Shown in pieces: positions 8,707 to 16,526 of a stretch of 64,000 nt of DNA; the first letter of the stretch is position 1; each line of letters begins with the position of its first letter. The stretch is from assembly GCF_900458435.1 (NCBI RefSeq), contig NZ_UHCT01000001.1:2480001-2544000 (forward strand), in the 5' to 3' direction. The notes beneath the pieces were generated by a model. The model saw only the letters and a list, made by a program, of their open reading frames with translations. It did no database searches and was not told where the DNA came from. Made by a program: the position numbers and the translations under genes. This DNA is from Staphylococcus carnosus (GTDB taxonomy: Bacteria > Bacillota > Bacilli > Staphylococcales > Staphylococcaceae).

Positions 8707-9441
8707 TCATGCTTTACATAGAAAATCTACAATTCTCTCTATAATTGCCGATTTGTCTTCACTGCGCGGCATTAGATGCCCAGCATTTTCAAAACATACC
8801 ACTTCTTTGTCATCAACCTTTGTTAATGCTTCTGCTACTTTAAATGCACTTTCACGATAAGAAGGGTCATCTTGTCCCCCATACATCAATAAAGTTGGTG
8901 CCGTTATATTTTTTAATTCTTTCATTGTTGCATCAGTAAAAGCTTCAAACCGTTGTGCTCCGGTTTCATAATCACGAATGCGAGCCATTTCTTCAGTTTG
9001 TTCGTCATCTGTACATAAAATATAATGCTGCAACCGTTCTCCATACGTATTCAAACGTTCTATGACACCTTTTTCTCTTTTTTCATATGGAATAGACATT
9101 CCTACCACACGACCAACCTCAAATTGTTCTGCGAGTTTAAGAGAAAAAATGCCGCCTAAAGAAACACCGATTACATCAATTTCTTGATAACCTTCCGCTT
9201 GTAAAAAGTGATATGCTGCTTCAACATCTTTCCACCAATCTTGAATATCATATTTCACAAATTCAGAAACGGGCAGCCCATGTCCAGTGTAACAAGGCGC
9301 ATAACAAGTAAATCCTTCTTCATTCAGAGCTTCAGCAACCTCTTTAATATCTTGGATGGTGCCCGTAAATGAATGAAGTAATAAAACTGCACGCTCCCCA
9401 CCTTTCAAATAAAGGTTTTTTGGCGCTTTAACTTTCAACAT
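8707..9441 (-). CDS. Carboxylesterase / alpha-beta hydrolase (Est30-like)
   Basis: A 244-residue serine hydrolase. The nucleophile elbow is GVSLGG at about residue 93, an Asp lies in YGGQDDPSY near residue 195 and the catalytic His in NAGHLMPRS near 224. HSFTGT near the N-terminus is the oxyanion-hole region. The frame is open 39 nt further upstream, but GGGAG at 7 nt spacing sets ATG 9441. No signal peptide, so cytoplasmic. Similar to Est30-type carboxylesterases, which hydrolyse short-chain esters; in staphylococci that gene normally sits beside secG and rnr, which are not here. Confidence 0.85.
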   Translation of the reverse strand: MLKVKAPKNLYLKGGERAVLLLHSFTGTIQDIKEVAEALNEEGFTCYAPCYTGHGLPVSEFVKYDIQDWWKDVEAAYHFLQAEGYQEIDVIGVSLGGIFSLKLAEQFEVGRVVGMSIPYEKREKGVIERLNTYGERLQHYILCTDDEQTEEMARIRDYETGAQRFEAFTDATMKELKNITAPTLLMYGGQDDPSYRESAFKVAEALTKVDDKEVVCFENAGHLMPRSEDKSAIIERIVDFLCKA

Positions 9442-9515
9442 ATAATCACTCCCGAGTATTCCTATAAGATAATTGTACAACCTTTTGTCAAATCACACCA
9501 TTTACATATGTGTTA

Positions 9516-9561
9516 TTAAAAAGAGTATCTGGAAAACGACTAGTCGCTTTCCAGATACTCT
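9516..9561 (-). terminator. Terminator after the methyltransferase-like gene
   Basis: A 14-bp stem (AGAGTATCTGGAAA at 9522-9535 with its complement at 9548-9561) with an extra GACTAGTC palindrome in the loop; on the minus strand it runs into UUUUUAAU. Confidence 0.85.
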
Positions 9562-9566
9562 GAATT

Positions 9567-10067
9567 TTAATATAGATGTGCCATTGCTTGTTCTTCTTGT
9601 TGAATACGTATATATAAAAAAAGTGCATAAGGAATAAACAATAAAGCTGTTGAATAAGCATGTGTCAGCAGAACTACTCCTATAAGTTCAGGAATAATAT
9701 TCAAAAAGTAATTAGGATGTTTAATGTATTTAAAAATACCTTGTTCTACAATACGATGCTTTTTCAAAATATAAATCTTCAGCGTCCAAATTGATCCTAA
9801 AGTACGAATAACCATAAAAAGTACGATATAACTGAAAACTAATAAGATCAATCCAACTAACGAAATAAAATCAAACCTTGGATGCTGTATTATCGCTGTG
9901 ATGATTGCTGAAACGTAGATTAACGTATGTGTTATCGCAAGATATTTCGAATTCTTAACACCATGTTGCTTTGCGCCCTCAGCTTTCAAGGCACGTTCGT
10001 GCTGAATTGAAATATAGAGTGTATATAATCTGATCGCAAAAAATATCAATAATATAAAAGTAATCAT
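9567..10067 (-). CDS. Isoprenylcysteine carboxyl methyltransferase (ICMT)-family membrane protein
   Basis: A 166-residue integral membrane protein with four to five helices. The C-terminal half has VEQGIFKYIKHPNYFLNIIPEL, the ICMT/phosphatidylethanolamine-methyltransferase signature (R/K-H-P-x-Y), and ends with the conserved double-acid tail QQEEQAM. Bacterial members (for example YpbQ beside type III polyketide synthases) methylate small lipophilic substrates using S-adenosylmethionine. No polyketide or carotenoid genes are nearby, so the substrate is unknown. Confidence 0.75.
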   Translation of the reverse strand: MITFILLIFFAIRLYTLYISIQHERALKAEGAKQHGVKNSKYLAITHTLIYVSAIITAIIQHPRFDFISLVGLILLVFSYIVLFMVIRTLGSIWTLKIYILKKHRIVEQGIFKYIKHPNYFLNIIPELIGVVLLTHAYSTALLFIPYALFLYIRIQQEEQAMAHLY

Positions 10068-10099
10068 AGTGGCCTCCGATGATAATTCTTGTTGTGAAA

Positions 10100-10160
10100 A
10101 ATTAAAAAACCGTATGTACTTATGAAGACAGGGATAGAATTCATCATAAGGGCATACGGT
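10100..10160 (-). terminator. Strong terminator-like hairpin
   Basis: ACCGTATG at 10109-10116 pairs with CATACGGT at 10153-10160, with a further TTATGA/TCATAA block inside. On the minus strand six U, then AAUUUUU follow. No annotated minus-strand gene ends here, so it marks the 3' end of the proposed RNA. Confidence 0.7.
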
Positions 10161-10514
10161 GAATGATTGAGAATTGTTTAACAGTAATGTCTTGGGAGTT
10201 TGTACAAGCCATTCTCAATACTATGAGAGATACTATTCTGTTAGGAGAATATTGTGACTGTAATCGAGTGTTATCTCGATTTTCTTTAGGAAGTGAAGGA
10301 ATAATATCTATATAATACTTACGCTGTCGATAATGTGTTCTAGTTCTGATACAGATGAAAACACTGTTGTTAAATTCTAGGTGTGTAGTAGATTCAAAAG
10401 ATGTATGACTTCGTTTTCTGTTGTCTCGTCGAATGTAAATTTCATGATGAATTCTGAGTATACGGATGTTTAACTTTGCTTATCAACACAAATAATTTTA
10501 CTGTGAATCCGTAT
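10100..10514 (-). ncRNA. Candidate structured non-coding RNA, minus strand
   Basis: A 628-bp stretch between two genes has no supported CDS but strong minus-strand structure. It opens with an 8-bp stem (10507-10514 with 10460-10467), has an ATCGAG-ATAACA-CTCGAT hairpin inside, a long-range 11-nt inverted repeat (ATGATGAATTC at 10444-10454 with GAATTCATCAT at 10137-10147), and ends in a long terminator-like hairpin (10109-10160) followed by UUUUUUAAUUUUU. One minus-strand frame is open for about 111 codons but has no start codon until close to its end; the first-frame ATG reads only 22 codons. I could not match it to a named RNA. A decayed gene is the alternative. Confidence 0.45.
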
Positions 10515-10695
10515 CGCTGCCCATTAATTAAAGTTAAATAAAAAATTAAATATAGTTAATAATTTAAATTTTAAACCAACTATTCCGAGCAGATTAATAT
10601 CCTTTATATAATTAACAGATTGCATATCACACATGGATTGGGGTATTTATAATGTAGACTTATATGTACTTACTTGAAAGTATGGAGGGATGAAA

Positions 10696-11388
10696 GTGGT
10701 TAAGAAAGTTTTAATTGTTAACACAAGTACAGATCATTTTGCAGATTCAGATGTTCCAACAGGATTATGGTTAGGAGAACTCGTACACTTCTATGATTTA
10801 ATGCACCAAAACCACGTACAAATTGATATCGTAAATACTAAAGGCGGCCTGACTCCGATTGACCCAGTCAGTACGTCACGTTTTATGTTAGACAAATTAA
10901 CTAAGAAATATTTAAACGACGATACATTTATGACCTTATTGAAAAACTCTCCTTCTATTAAAGAAATAACACCAACTGATTACAATGCTGTTTATTTTAC
11001 TGGCGGACACGGTGTAATGTATGATTTCCCAGGAAATCCAGATATTCAACGTGTGATTTCAGCAGTGAGAGAAAATGGAGGTGTTGTTTCAGCTGTTTGT
11101 CATGGCATTTGCGCATTCCTTAATTTCAAAGGCTTAGACGGACGCTATTATGTTGATGGCAAACGCTTAACAGGCTTTTCAAACTTAGAAGAAAAATTAG
11201 CAAACCGAAAAAAACTAGTACCATTTATGCTTGAAGATAAACTAAAAGAAGAAGGCGCAGATTACAGCAGAGCCTTTTTACCATTCCGTCCTTACGTCGT
11301 AGAAGATGGTCATTTAGTAACTGGACAAAATCCGCAATCTCCTAAAGGCGTCGCAGAAAAAGTACTCTACTTACTAAATGTGAAATAA
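10696..11388 (+). CDS. DJ-1/PfpI family protein (Hsp31-like glutamine-amidotransferase fold)
   Basis: A 230-residue class I glutamine-amidotransferase-like protein. The nucleophile elbow is VVSAVCHGICAFL near residue 137 (Cys followed by His), and the preceding YFTGGHGVMYDFPGN is the Hsp31-type glycine-rich loop. Such proteins act as deglycases or glyoxalase III and as chaperones; the exact activity is not readable. GGAGGG at 10684-10689 abuts an ATG at 10690 with no spacing, while GTG 10696 is 6 nt away, so I chose GTG; the two starts differ by two residues. Monocistronic, with a strong terminator. Confidence 0.85.
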   Translation: MVKKVLIVNTSTDHFADSDVPTGLWLGELVHFYDLMHQNHVQIDIVNTKGGLTPIDPVSTSRFMLDKLTKKYLNDDTFMTLLKNSPSIKEITPTDYNAVYFTGGHGVMYDFPGNPDIQRVISAVRENGGVVSAVCHGICAFLNFKGLDGRYYVDGKRLTGFSNLEEKLANRKKLVPFMLEDKLKEEGADYSRAFLPFRPYVVEDGHLVTGQNPQSPKGVAEKVLYLLNVK

Positions 11389-11416
11389 GTAACTTTAGAT
11401 TTTAAAAACAAACGTC

Positions 11417-11458
11417 GGCAGGTCTCAAAACTTTCGTTTTGAGACCTGCCGTTTTTTT
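11417..11458 (+). terminator. Terminator after the DJ-1/PfpI gene
   Basis: A perfect 15-bp stem (GGCAGGTCTCAAAAC at 11417-11431, complement at 11436-11450) with a TTTC loop, then GTTTTTTT. Confidence 0.92.
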
Positions 11459-11547
11459 ATCATCAAAAACCCTTACAAAACCTCAGAAAAAATCCCCTCT
11501 CAACATTGAAACTACCTCTTCTTTTTATACTTTCAGAAATGACAATA

Positions 11548-11640
11548 ATTAAAAACACGTTGACCTGAGGGCCAACGTGTAGGACCGACCGCGAATTTAA
11601 ATAAAGGAGGTCGGTTAGACATGAGATGTCTACATCGAAA
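11548..11640 (+). promoter_or_regulatory. Structured leader with three consecutive hairpins
   Basis: Three adjacent inverted repeats precede the four-gene operon: ACACGTTG/CCAACGTGT near 11552-11579, ACCGACC/GGTCGGT near 11584-11616 and AGACAT/ATGTCT at about 11617-11631. The second encloses AAAGGAGG, the ribosome site of the small ORF at 11621, so folding would hide it. This suggests a translationally regulated leader, but no known riboswitch class is recognised. Confidence 0.4.
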
Positions 11641-11764
11641 GAAAAGAATTAAAGTAAATTGTTTGAAACCCTATTGCAGTAGGTATTATAGGAAATTTCA
11701 AAATCATCGCCAAAATGACGCTAGGTGCCTATATCTCTTTTGTATCATAGTGTTAGCGGATTGA
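11621..11764 (+). CDS. Possible small basic cysteine-containing leader ORF (47 aa)
   Basis: A 47-codon ORF with a strong AAAGGAGGT site 9 nt before the ATG. The product is very basic (many Arg/Lys in the first 35 residues), has several Cys and ends in a short hydrophobic stretch (LYLFCIIVLAD). Its stop lies 10 nt before the ATG of the downstream HTH gene, so translational coupling is possible. No family recognised. It may be a regulatory leader peptide, or a chance frame in a structured RNA; ribosome-site quality favours real translation. Confidence 0.4.
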   Translation: MRCLHRKKRIKVNCLKPYCSRYYRKFQNHRQNDARCLYLFCIIVLAD

Positions 11765-11774
11765 GGTGGAGATA

Positions 11775-12299
11775 ATGGAACAAGCATTTAGAATATTAAA
11801 TATCTACACAAGGTTAGTTCAACAGCAAACTGTAAACAAGTCTGATTTAGCAGAACGCTTTAATGTCAATAAACGCACAATCCAACGTGATATCGACAAT
11901 CTAAGAAACTATTTATATGAAAATGGTTCTTGGCATACTCAGATTTTATATGATACCAAAACTGAAAGTTATTACCTTAATCTCCCTGATTTAATCAATC
12001 CCAAAACTTTTTATAACCAAAATCAAATTCCAGTCACCTTTGAGATGACACAAGAAGTATTTCGTATACTTCGTCCTTATTATACATCTGAGATTATACA
12101 AAATATTAATTCTGAAGTTATTCGCGTACGCATGAATATTTCAGAGCAGAATGCCCGTACTCTCGCTTTTATTTATCACTCCAAAATTCGTGTCATCGCG
12201 CCCGATAATCTCTTACAAAAAGTGATAGACGACATGATGGAGATGCAAAAAACGTATTTAAAACAAGAAATCAAAACAAATTCAGGAGGAACAACTTGA
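11775..12299 (+). CDS. HTH-type regulator (DeoR/YafY-like N-terminus, no WYL domain)
   Basis: A 174-residue protein. Residues 1-60 form an HTH_11-type winged helix (VNKSDLAERFNVNKRTIQRD), as in DeoR and WYL-family regulators. The remaining ~110 residues lack a recognisable WYL domain and look like a shortened effector region. An in-frame GTG lies at 11766, but AGGTGGAG points to ATG 11775. The stop overlaps the start of the next lipoprotein gene by 4 nt, so it heads a four-gene operon and probably regulates it. Confidence 0.7.
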   Translation: MEQAFRILNIYTRLVQQQTVNKSDLAERFNVNKRTIQRDIDNLRNYLYENGSWHTQILYDTKTESYYLNLPDLINPKTFYNQNQIPVTFEMTQEVFRILRPYYTSEIIQNINSEVIRVRMNISEQNARTLAFIYHSKIRVIAPDNLLQKVIDDMMEMQKTYLKQEIKTNSGGTT

Positions 12300-13138
12300 A
12301 AAAATTAATCCCTGCACTTTTGATCGCAACCCCGCTTCTTATAGCGGGTTGCGGTCAAAATAATGATGACGGAAACGAAACAAAGCACAACACCAATACT
12401 GAAAGCACCACAAAACCAAAAGAAACAACTTCAGAACAAAACTATAAAGATATCACACTTTCAGATATTTTTGCTGATGGCAAACCGCATATCCTCTATC
12501 GAGCAAACCCAATGGTTGAAAATGGCGGAGAAGATGATAAACATCAATCAGTTAAAGTAACCGATACTTCAATTGATGAGTCTTCAGTCAGTCAAGTAAT
12601 TTACGTAAAAAACAATCAAGCACGTCAATTTTTCATCGACAGCAGCGACGATTTAAGATTAGGAAAGTTCTTAAAATTAAGTCCTGATGAAATCTTAAAG
12701 AAAATGAATCACTTAGCTGAAATACAGGAAAAAGAGGGCGACAATTTAGCCCCTTCTATGACTACAACCGATAATTTTACTAATATTGAAAAGTTCATCT
12801 ATCAAAAAAATCATAAAATCGAAGGAACGGGCTATAACTTTTCTCCAGCAACAGATGGTAAATTTGAAACCGATCCAGAAAACCCCAATTTAAAATTACG
12901 TACTAAAGAGTTCAAACCTGATTTCACAGCTAAAGTTAAACCTTTTAAATACAACGGCAAAACATACGCAGGTATTTCTCCATATGATGGCGAAATTTTA
13001 ATCACTGAAGTACCAGCAGACACTGAAATAGAACTAGATACTAAAAAAGATAAAGATGTACATGTTATTGATTACAAAGACTCTGAAGACGGACAAAAGG
13101 AAGCTGATGAAAAAGAGAAAGATTTTGACAATTTATAA
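12296..13138 (+). CDS. Predicted lipoprotein, paralogous to the one at 13695
   Basis: A 280-residue lipoprotein starting at TTG 12296 with GGAGGA upstream. The signal peptide ends in the lipobox LIAGC (Cys near residue 19), followed by a charged Asn/Thr/Lys-rich linker. The mature part has SDIFADGKPHILY, SSVSQVIYVKNNQ and LSPDEILKKMN, each with a counterpart in the same order in the lipoprotein at 13695, so the two are diverged duplicates. The C-terminus is very acidic/basic (DKDVHVIDYKDSEDGQKEAD). Anchored on the outer face of the membrane; function unknown. Confidence 0.72.
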   Translation: MKKLIPALLIATPLLIAGCGQNNDDGNETKHNTNTESTTKPKETTSEQNYKDITLSDIFADGKPHILYRANPMVENGGEDDKHQSVKVTDTSIDESSVSQVIYVKNNQARQFFIDSSDDLRLGKFLKLSPDEILKKMNHLAEIQEKEGDNLAPSMTTTDNFTNIEKFIYQKNHKIEGTGYNFSPATDGKFETDPENPNLKLRTKEFKPDFTAKVKPFKYNGKTYAGISPYDGEILITEVPADTEIELDTKKDKDVHVIDYKDSEDGQKEADEKEKDFDNL

Positions 13139-13152
13139 GGGGGGCACTTGTC

Positions 13153-13692
13153 ATGTATTGCAGTAAATGTGGTGCTGAACTAAATCCAAGCGATGCTTTT
13201 TGTGCTCGCTGCGGAAAACCGATTACTTCAAATTCCAACACAACAGCATCTGCCAACGCTACAAATCAATTAAATATTTGGCAGAATTACCAAGCTTTTT
13301 GGCAAAATTTCATTAACTTTAATGGTAAAACAAAACGAACACCTTTTTGGGTGAGTACCGTTTTAAACATTCTTATTACAACGATATTATTGATTATCGG
13401 TATTGCAGGAAGAGATGAATTAACAGGACAAGCTTCTCCGATATTGTATATAGCAATTCTCTTTATTATTGTAACCTTCTGTCCTCAACTCGCAATCACA
13501 TACCGTCGTTTCAATGATGCAAAGAAACGCAAATGGAGTATTTGGGCGAATCTTATTTTACCTATAGACCCTATTATGGAAATCGTCAACGGTACAGGTA
13601 GTCCTATTTCATCGTTACTCCTTTTCATCACAATCGGTCTATTCATCTACAATTCCATCATTTTAATTTCACCATCAAAGGAGAGTATCTAA
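13153..13692 (+). CDS. Zinc-ribbon DUF805 membrane protein
   Basis: A 179-residue protein. Residues 1-24 are a zinc ribbon with two CxxC knuckles (YCSKCG and FCARCG). After a Ser/Asn/Thr linker comes a DUF805 domain: FINFNGKTKRTPFW, several hydrophobic helices, and the conserved RRFNDAKKRKW loop. DUF805 proteins are small integral membrane proteins of unknown function. It lies 14 nt after the first lipoprotein gene and 2 nt before the second, so the membrane protein and the two lipoproteins may act together at the cell surface. Confidence 0.8.
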   Translation: MYCSKCGAELNPSDAFCARCGKPITSNSNTTASANATNQLNIWQNYQAFWQNFINFNGKTKRTPFWVSTVLNILITTILLIIGIAGRDELTGQASPILYIAILFIIVTFCPQLAITYRRFNDAKKRKWSIWANLILPIDPIMEIVNGTGSPISSLLLFITIGLFIYNSIILISPSKESI

Positions 13693-13694
13693 CC

Positions 13695-14399
13695 ATGAAA
13701 AAAGCATTTATCATTTTGTTTGCGTGTATTTTAATTCCTGCCTTAACAGGGTGCGAAAAAGATTTCAAAGATAAAAAAGAAGTATCTATTAAAGATATTA
13801 TTAATGATGAACACGAACATGTTATTTGGGCGACAGGCGGCGGCGGTGAAGATGCAGGTTATGTCTCACAAATTATTTTCACAAAAAACGGCAAAGTCAA
13901 ATCTGTCCCAATCGATCAATCAGCTGAAGTACCAACAAGCTTTATTGAAAGCCATACTCCTTCTGAATTAGAAGATAAGATGAAAAAAGATGGTCCTCCT
14001 GAATATAAAGAGTCCAAATGGCAAGAACCTGCATATATTGTCATTGAAAATAGTGAAGAAAAACCGCTTGTCACTATGGTCATTAACAATAAAAAAGGTA
14101 TGAAGGACCATGATAAAAAATCTGTAGATCGTGTCATGGAAGATCTAGGTAATACCGAAGCGCACGTAATGTATTCTGAAACAAGCAGTGGCGGAACACA
14201 ATACCCTACAGATAAACCTAAAACTTATGGTACATTTACCTTCGATCCGTCTATCATAATTGGCAATGATGACGCAGAAAGAACAATAAGTTTTACAACT
14301 TTACTGGAGAAAGGCCAAAAATTAGTTCAGCTGTCTAAAGATGACTTGAAAAACGATGATCATGTTTATAACTTCAGCCGAAGTGAACTCGAAAATTAA
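13695..14399 (+). CDS. Predicted lipoprotein, second member of the operon pair
   Basis: A 234-residue lipoprotein with lipobox ALTGC (Cys near residue 20). The mature region shares an ordered pattern with the lipoprotein at 12296: SIKDIINDEHEHVIW, GYVSQIIFTKNGKVKSVPID and TPSELEDKMKK. ATG 13695 has AAAGGAGAG upstream and directly follows the DUF805 stop. Last gene of the operon, followed by a strong terminator. No catalytic motif seen; function unknown. Confidence 0.72.
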   Translation: MKKAFIILFACILIPALTGCEKDFKDKKEVSIKDIINDEHEHVIWATGGGGEDAGYVSQIIFTKNGKVKSVPIDQSAEVPTSFIESHTPSELEDKMKKDGPPEYKESKWQEPAYIVIENSEEKPLVTMVINNKKGMKDHDKKSVDRVMEDLGNTEAHVMYSETSSGGTQYPTDKPKTYGTFTFDPSIIIGNDDAERTISFTTLLEKGQKLVQLSKDDLKNDDHVYNFSRSELEN

Positions 14400-14446
14400 C
14401 TGAATATGTATCACACTATAACTTCGAGCAATATTCAATAATTTGT

Positions 14447-14491
14447 ACTTCCTCTAATGCAGACAATCAAAATTGCATTAGAGGAAGTTTT
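14447..14491 (+). terminator. Terminator of the HTH-lipoprotein operon
   Basis: A perfect 15-bp stem (ACTTCCTCTAATGCA at 14447-14461, complement at 14473-14487), then TTTTTGC. Confidence 0.88.
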
Positions 14492-14682
14492 TGCTTTCCA
14501 CAGATAAACTAGATACCACTAATCCTATTTCATCAATCACACTTATCTATCCCATTTTAAATATGTTATTTTTAGTTGAGTAAGGGAAATACCTACTTCA
14601 AAGTACTCTAGCTATCACATTGATAAATATGCTTATGTCATTATTTTAAAACTTTGCTATTAATTATTTAAGGAGAGATAAT

Positions 14683-15828
14683 ATGGTGCAGAATACAGAA
14701 TTCGAAACACCTATTACAATTATTGGAGGTGGCATTGGCGGTTTAACTTTAGCTCGTGTGTTGCAAGTGAATGGTATACCAACGAAAGTTTATGAATCAG
14801 ATACATCTCGTGATGCACGGACACAAGGTGGCCAATTAGACATCCATGAATATAATGGACAAGTTGCATTAAAAAAAGCACAGCTGACGGAAGCTTTCCA
14901 ATCTATTATCCAAAAAGGTGCAGATGCGGCTCGAATCGTTGGAGAAAATGGTGATATCCTTTTAGATGTTCCAGATGATGAATCAAATGGTCGTCCAGAA
15001 GTTTTACGCGGTGACCTTAGAAATATTTTAATTGACTCTTTAAAAGAAGATACCATTGCATGGAGTAAAAAGGTGGATCATGTAGAAAAAACTGATAATA
15101 ATCAATATAAAGTTGTATTTCGAGATGAAACTTCTATTGTGACGGATAAACTTATAGGTGCAGATGGTGCTTGGTCTAAAGTCCGTAAATTACTGACAAA
15201 TATCACGCCGCATTATTCAGGCACCACTTTTATTGAAACTTATTTATATGATGTAGATTATAATTATCCTAAAACTGCCCAAGAAGTTGGGAAAGGCGCA
15301 ATGTATGCATTAACACACAATAAAGGAATTGTTGCACATCGTGAAGCAAACAATATTATCCATACTTATGTTCAAATGAATTGTTCCGAAGAATGGATTG
15401 ATCATATTGATTTTTCAAATGGCAATCAAGCGGTCCAAACAGTAGCAGCAGAATTTGAAGGCTGGGCATCAGAAATCAAAGCACTTATTACAGAAACAGA
15501 CAGTCATATCATACCACGTAAAATTTATGCTTTACCTGATGAACATCGTTGGGCGCCACAATCAGGAGTGACTTTAATCGGAGATGCAGCACACTTAATG
15601 GCACCTTCAGGAGAAGGTGCAAACTTAGCAATGTTAGATGGTGCTGAATTAGCCGAACTCATCGCAGCCCATAAAGGCAACTTTGATACCGCTATACGTA
15701 AATATGAAGAGCAAATGTTCCCAAGAAGTGAAGAAGAAGCAAAAGAATCTCATGAACTGTTAGAGATTTGTTTAGGACCAGATAGCCCAGATAGTTTAAT
15801 AAAATTATTCCAAAGTGCTGATCAATAA
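14683..15828 (+). CDS. TetX-like FAD-dependent monooxygenase
   Basis: A 381-residue class A flavoprotein monooxygenase. The N-terminal FAD motif is ITIIGGGIGGLTLARVLQ (GxGxxG), LRGDLRNILIDSL is the flavin-contacting arginine segment, and LIGDAAHLMAPSGEGANLAM is the second FAD motif. Features shared with TetX are GGQLDIHEYNGQVALKKA and the C-terminal KYEEQMF, and the length is nearly equal. TetX hydroxylates tetracyclines, but most Gram-positive relatives have other or unknown substrates, so resistance should not be assumed. AAGGAGAG precedes ATG 14683. Monocistronic. Confidence 0.8.
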   Translation: MVQNTEFETPITIIGGGIGGLTLARVLQVNGIPTKVYESDTSRDARTQGGQLDIHEYNGQVALKKAQLTEAFQSIIQKGADAARIVGENGDILLDVPDDESNGRPEVLRGDLRNILIDSLKEDTIAWSKKVDHVEKTDNNQYKVVFRDETSIVTDKLIGADGAWSKVRKLLTNITPHYSGTTFIETYLYDVDYNYPKTAQEVGKGAMYALTHNKGIVAHREANNIIHTYVQMNCSEEWIDHIDFSNGNQAVQTVAAEFEGWASEIKALITETDSHIIPRKIYALPDEHRWAPQSGVTLIGDAAHLMAPSGEGANLAMLDGAELAELIAAHKGNFDTAIRKYEEQMFPRSEEEAKESHELLEICLGPDSPDSLIKLFQSADQ

Positions 15829-15845
15829 AATAATTCTATGTATAC

Positions 15846-15905
15846 AAAAAACCTAGATGAAAGGAACTTGAAGACGTTCCAGATTCATCTAGGTTTCTTT
15901 TTTTA
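15846..15905. terminator. Bidirectional terminator
   Basis: AACCTAGATGAA near 15850 pairs with TTCATCTAGGTT ending near 15896, with an inner GGAAC/GTTCC stem. T tracts flank it on both sides, serving the convergent monooxygenase (+) and mhqD (-) genes. Confidence 0.85.
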
Positions 15906-16505
15906 ATCTTCTAAAGCTTTTGCTGCATCATTTAAAGCAGCTTCTGTGATACCGTGAGATACAGTCCAGTGTGTTTCTACTTTCGCACCTGAACGTTTGA
16001 AGATATCAATGACACGTTCACTTTCTGATACAGGAACGATTGGATCTTGTGTTCCCATTGAAAGGAAAATAGTCATGTTGCTTAAGTCTCTCACATTTTC
16101 TATATCAGCAGGATATAATGGTGCAAAGAGTAAAGCTTTCGCAAATGTTGTATCCTCTCTCAATAATAAATTGATAGCCATATTAGAACCATTTGAGAAA
16201 CCGACAAGAACTGCTTTGTTCAAGTCGAAGTTATAATGCTCTGCTGCTTCTCTTAAGAAATCATTCAATTCATCACTGCGTTCTGCTAAATCTTCCCAGT
16301 CATATTGTCCTTCTCCGACACGTTTAAAGAAACGCGCCATGCCGCCTTCAGAAACATTTCCTTTTACACTTAATACATTGTAATCAGGATTTAAACGAAG
16401 CGCTACCGGAATTAAGTCAGTTTCATCTCCGCCAGTACCATGAAACATGATGAATGTCGGTTGGTTGCTGTCTTTTCCTTTACGAAAAATGTGTTTCATA
16501 TCCAT
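15903..16505 (-). CDS. mhqD: MhqD-like phospholipase/carboxylesterase
   Basis: A 200-residue alpha/beta hydrolase of the phospholipase/carboxylesterase family. Landmarks are FHGTGGDETDL (oxyanion hole), VLVGFSNGSNMA (nucleophile Ser near residue 103), an Asp in GTQDPIVPV and the His in VSHGITEA. It lies 21 bp after a ring-cleaving-dioxygenase-like glyoxalase gene. In S. aureus mhqR-mhqE-mhqD, MhqD and MhqE protect against quinones and related electrophiles. GGAGGT sets ATG 16505. The repressor gene mhqR is not adjacent here. Confidence 0.85.
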   Translation of the reverse strand: MDMKHIFRKGKDSNQPTFIMFHGTGGDETDLIPVALRLNPDYNVLSVKGNVSEGGMARFFKRVGEGQYDWEDLAERSDELNDFLREAAEHYNFDLNKAVLVGFSNGSNMAINLLLREDTTFAKALLFAPLYPADIENVRDLSNMTIFLSMGTQDPIVPVSESERVIDIFKRSGAKVETHWTVSHGITEAALNDAAKALED

Positions 16506-16526
16506 TGATATCTTACCTCCTTCAAA

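Noticed and set aside
10160..10500. Open minus-strand frame of about 111 codons and a 22-codon ATG ORF as a possible peptide gene
   Set aside because: No usable start for the long frame, no ribosome site for the short one, and the region is dominated by hairpins; kept only as a candidate RNA.
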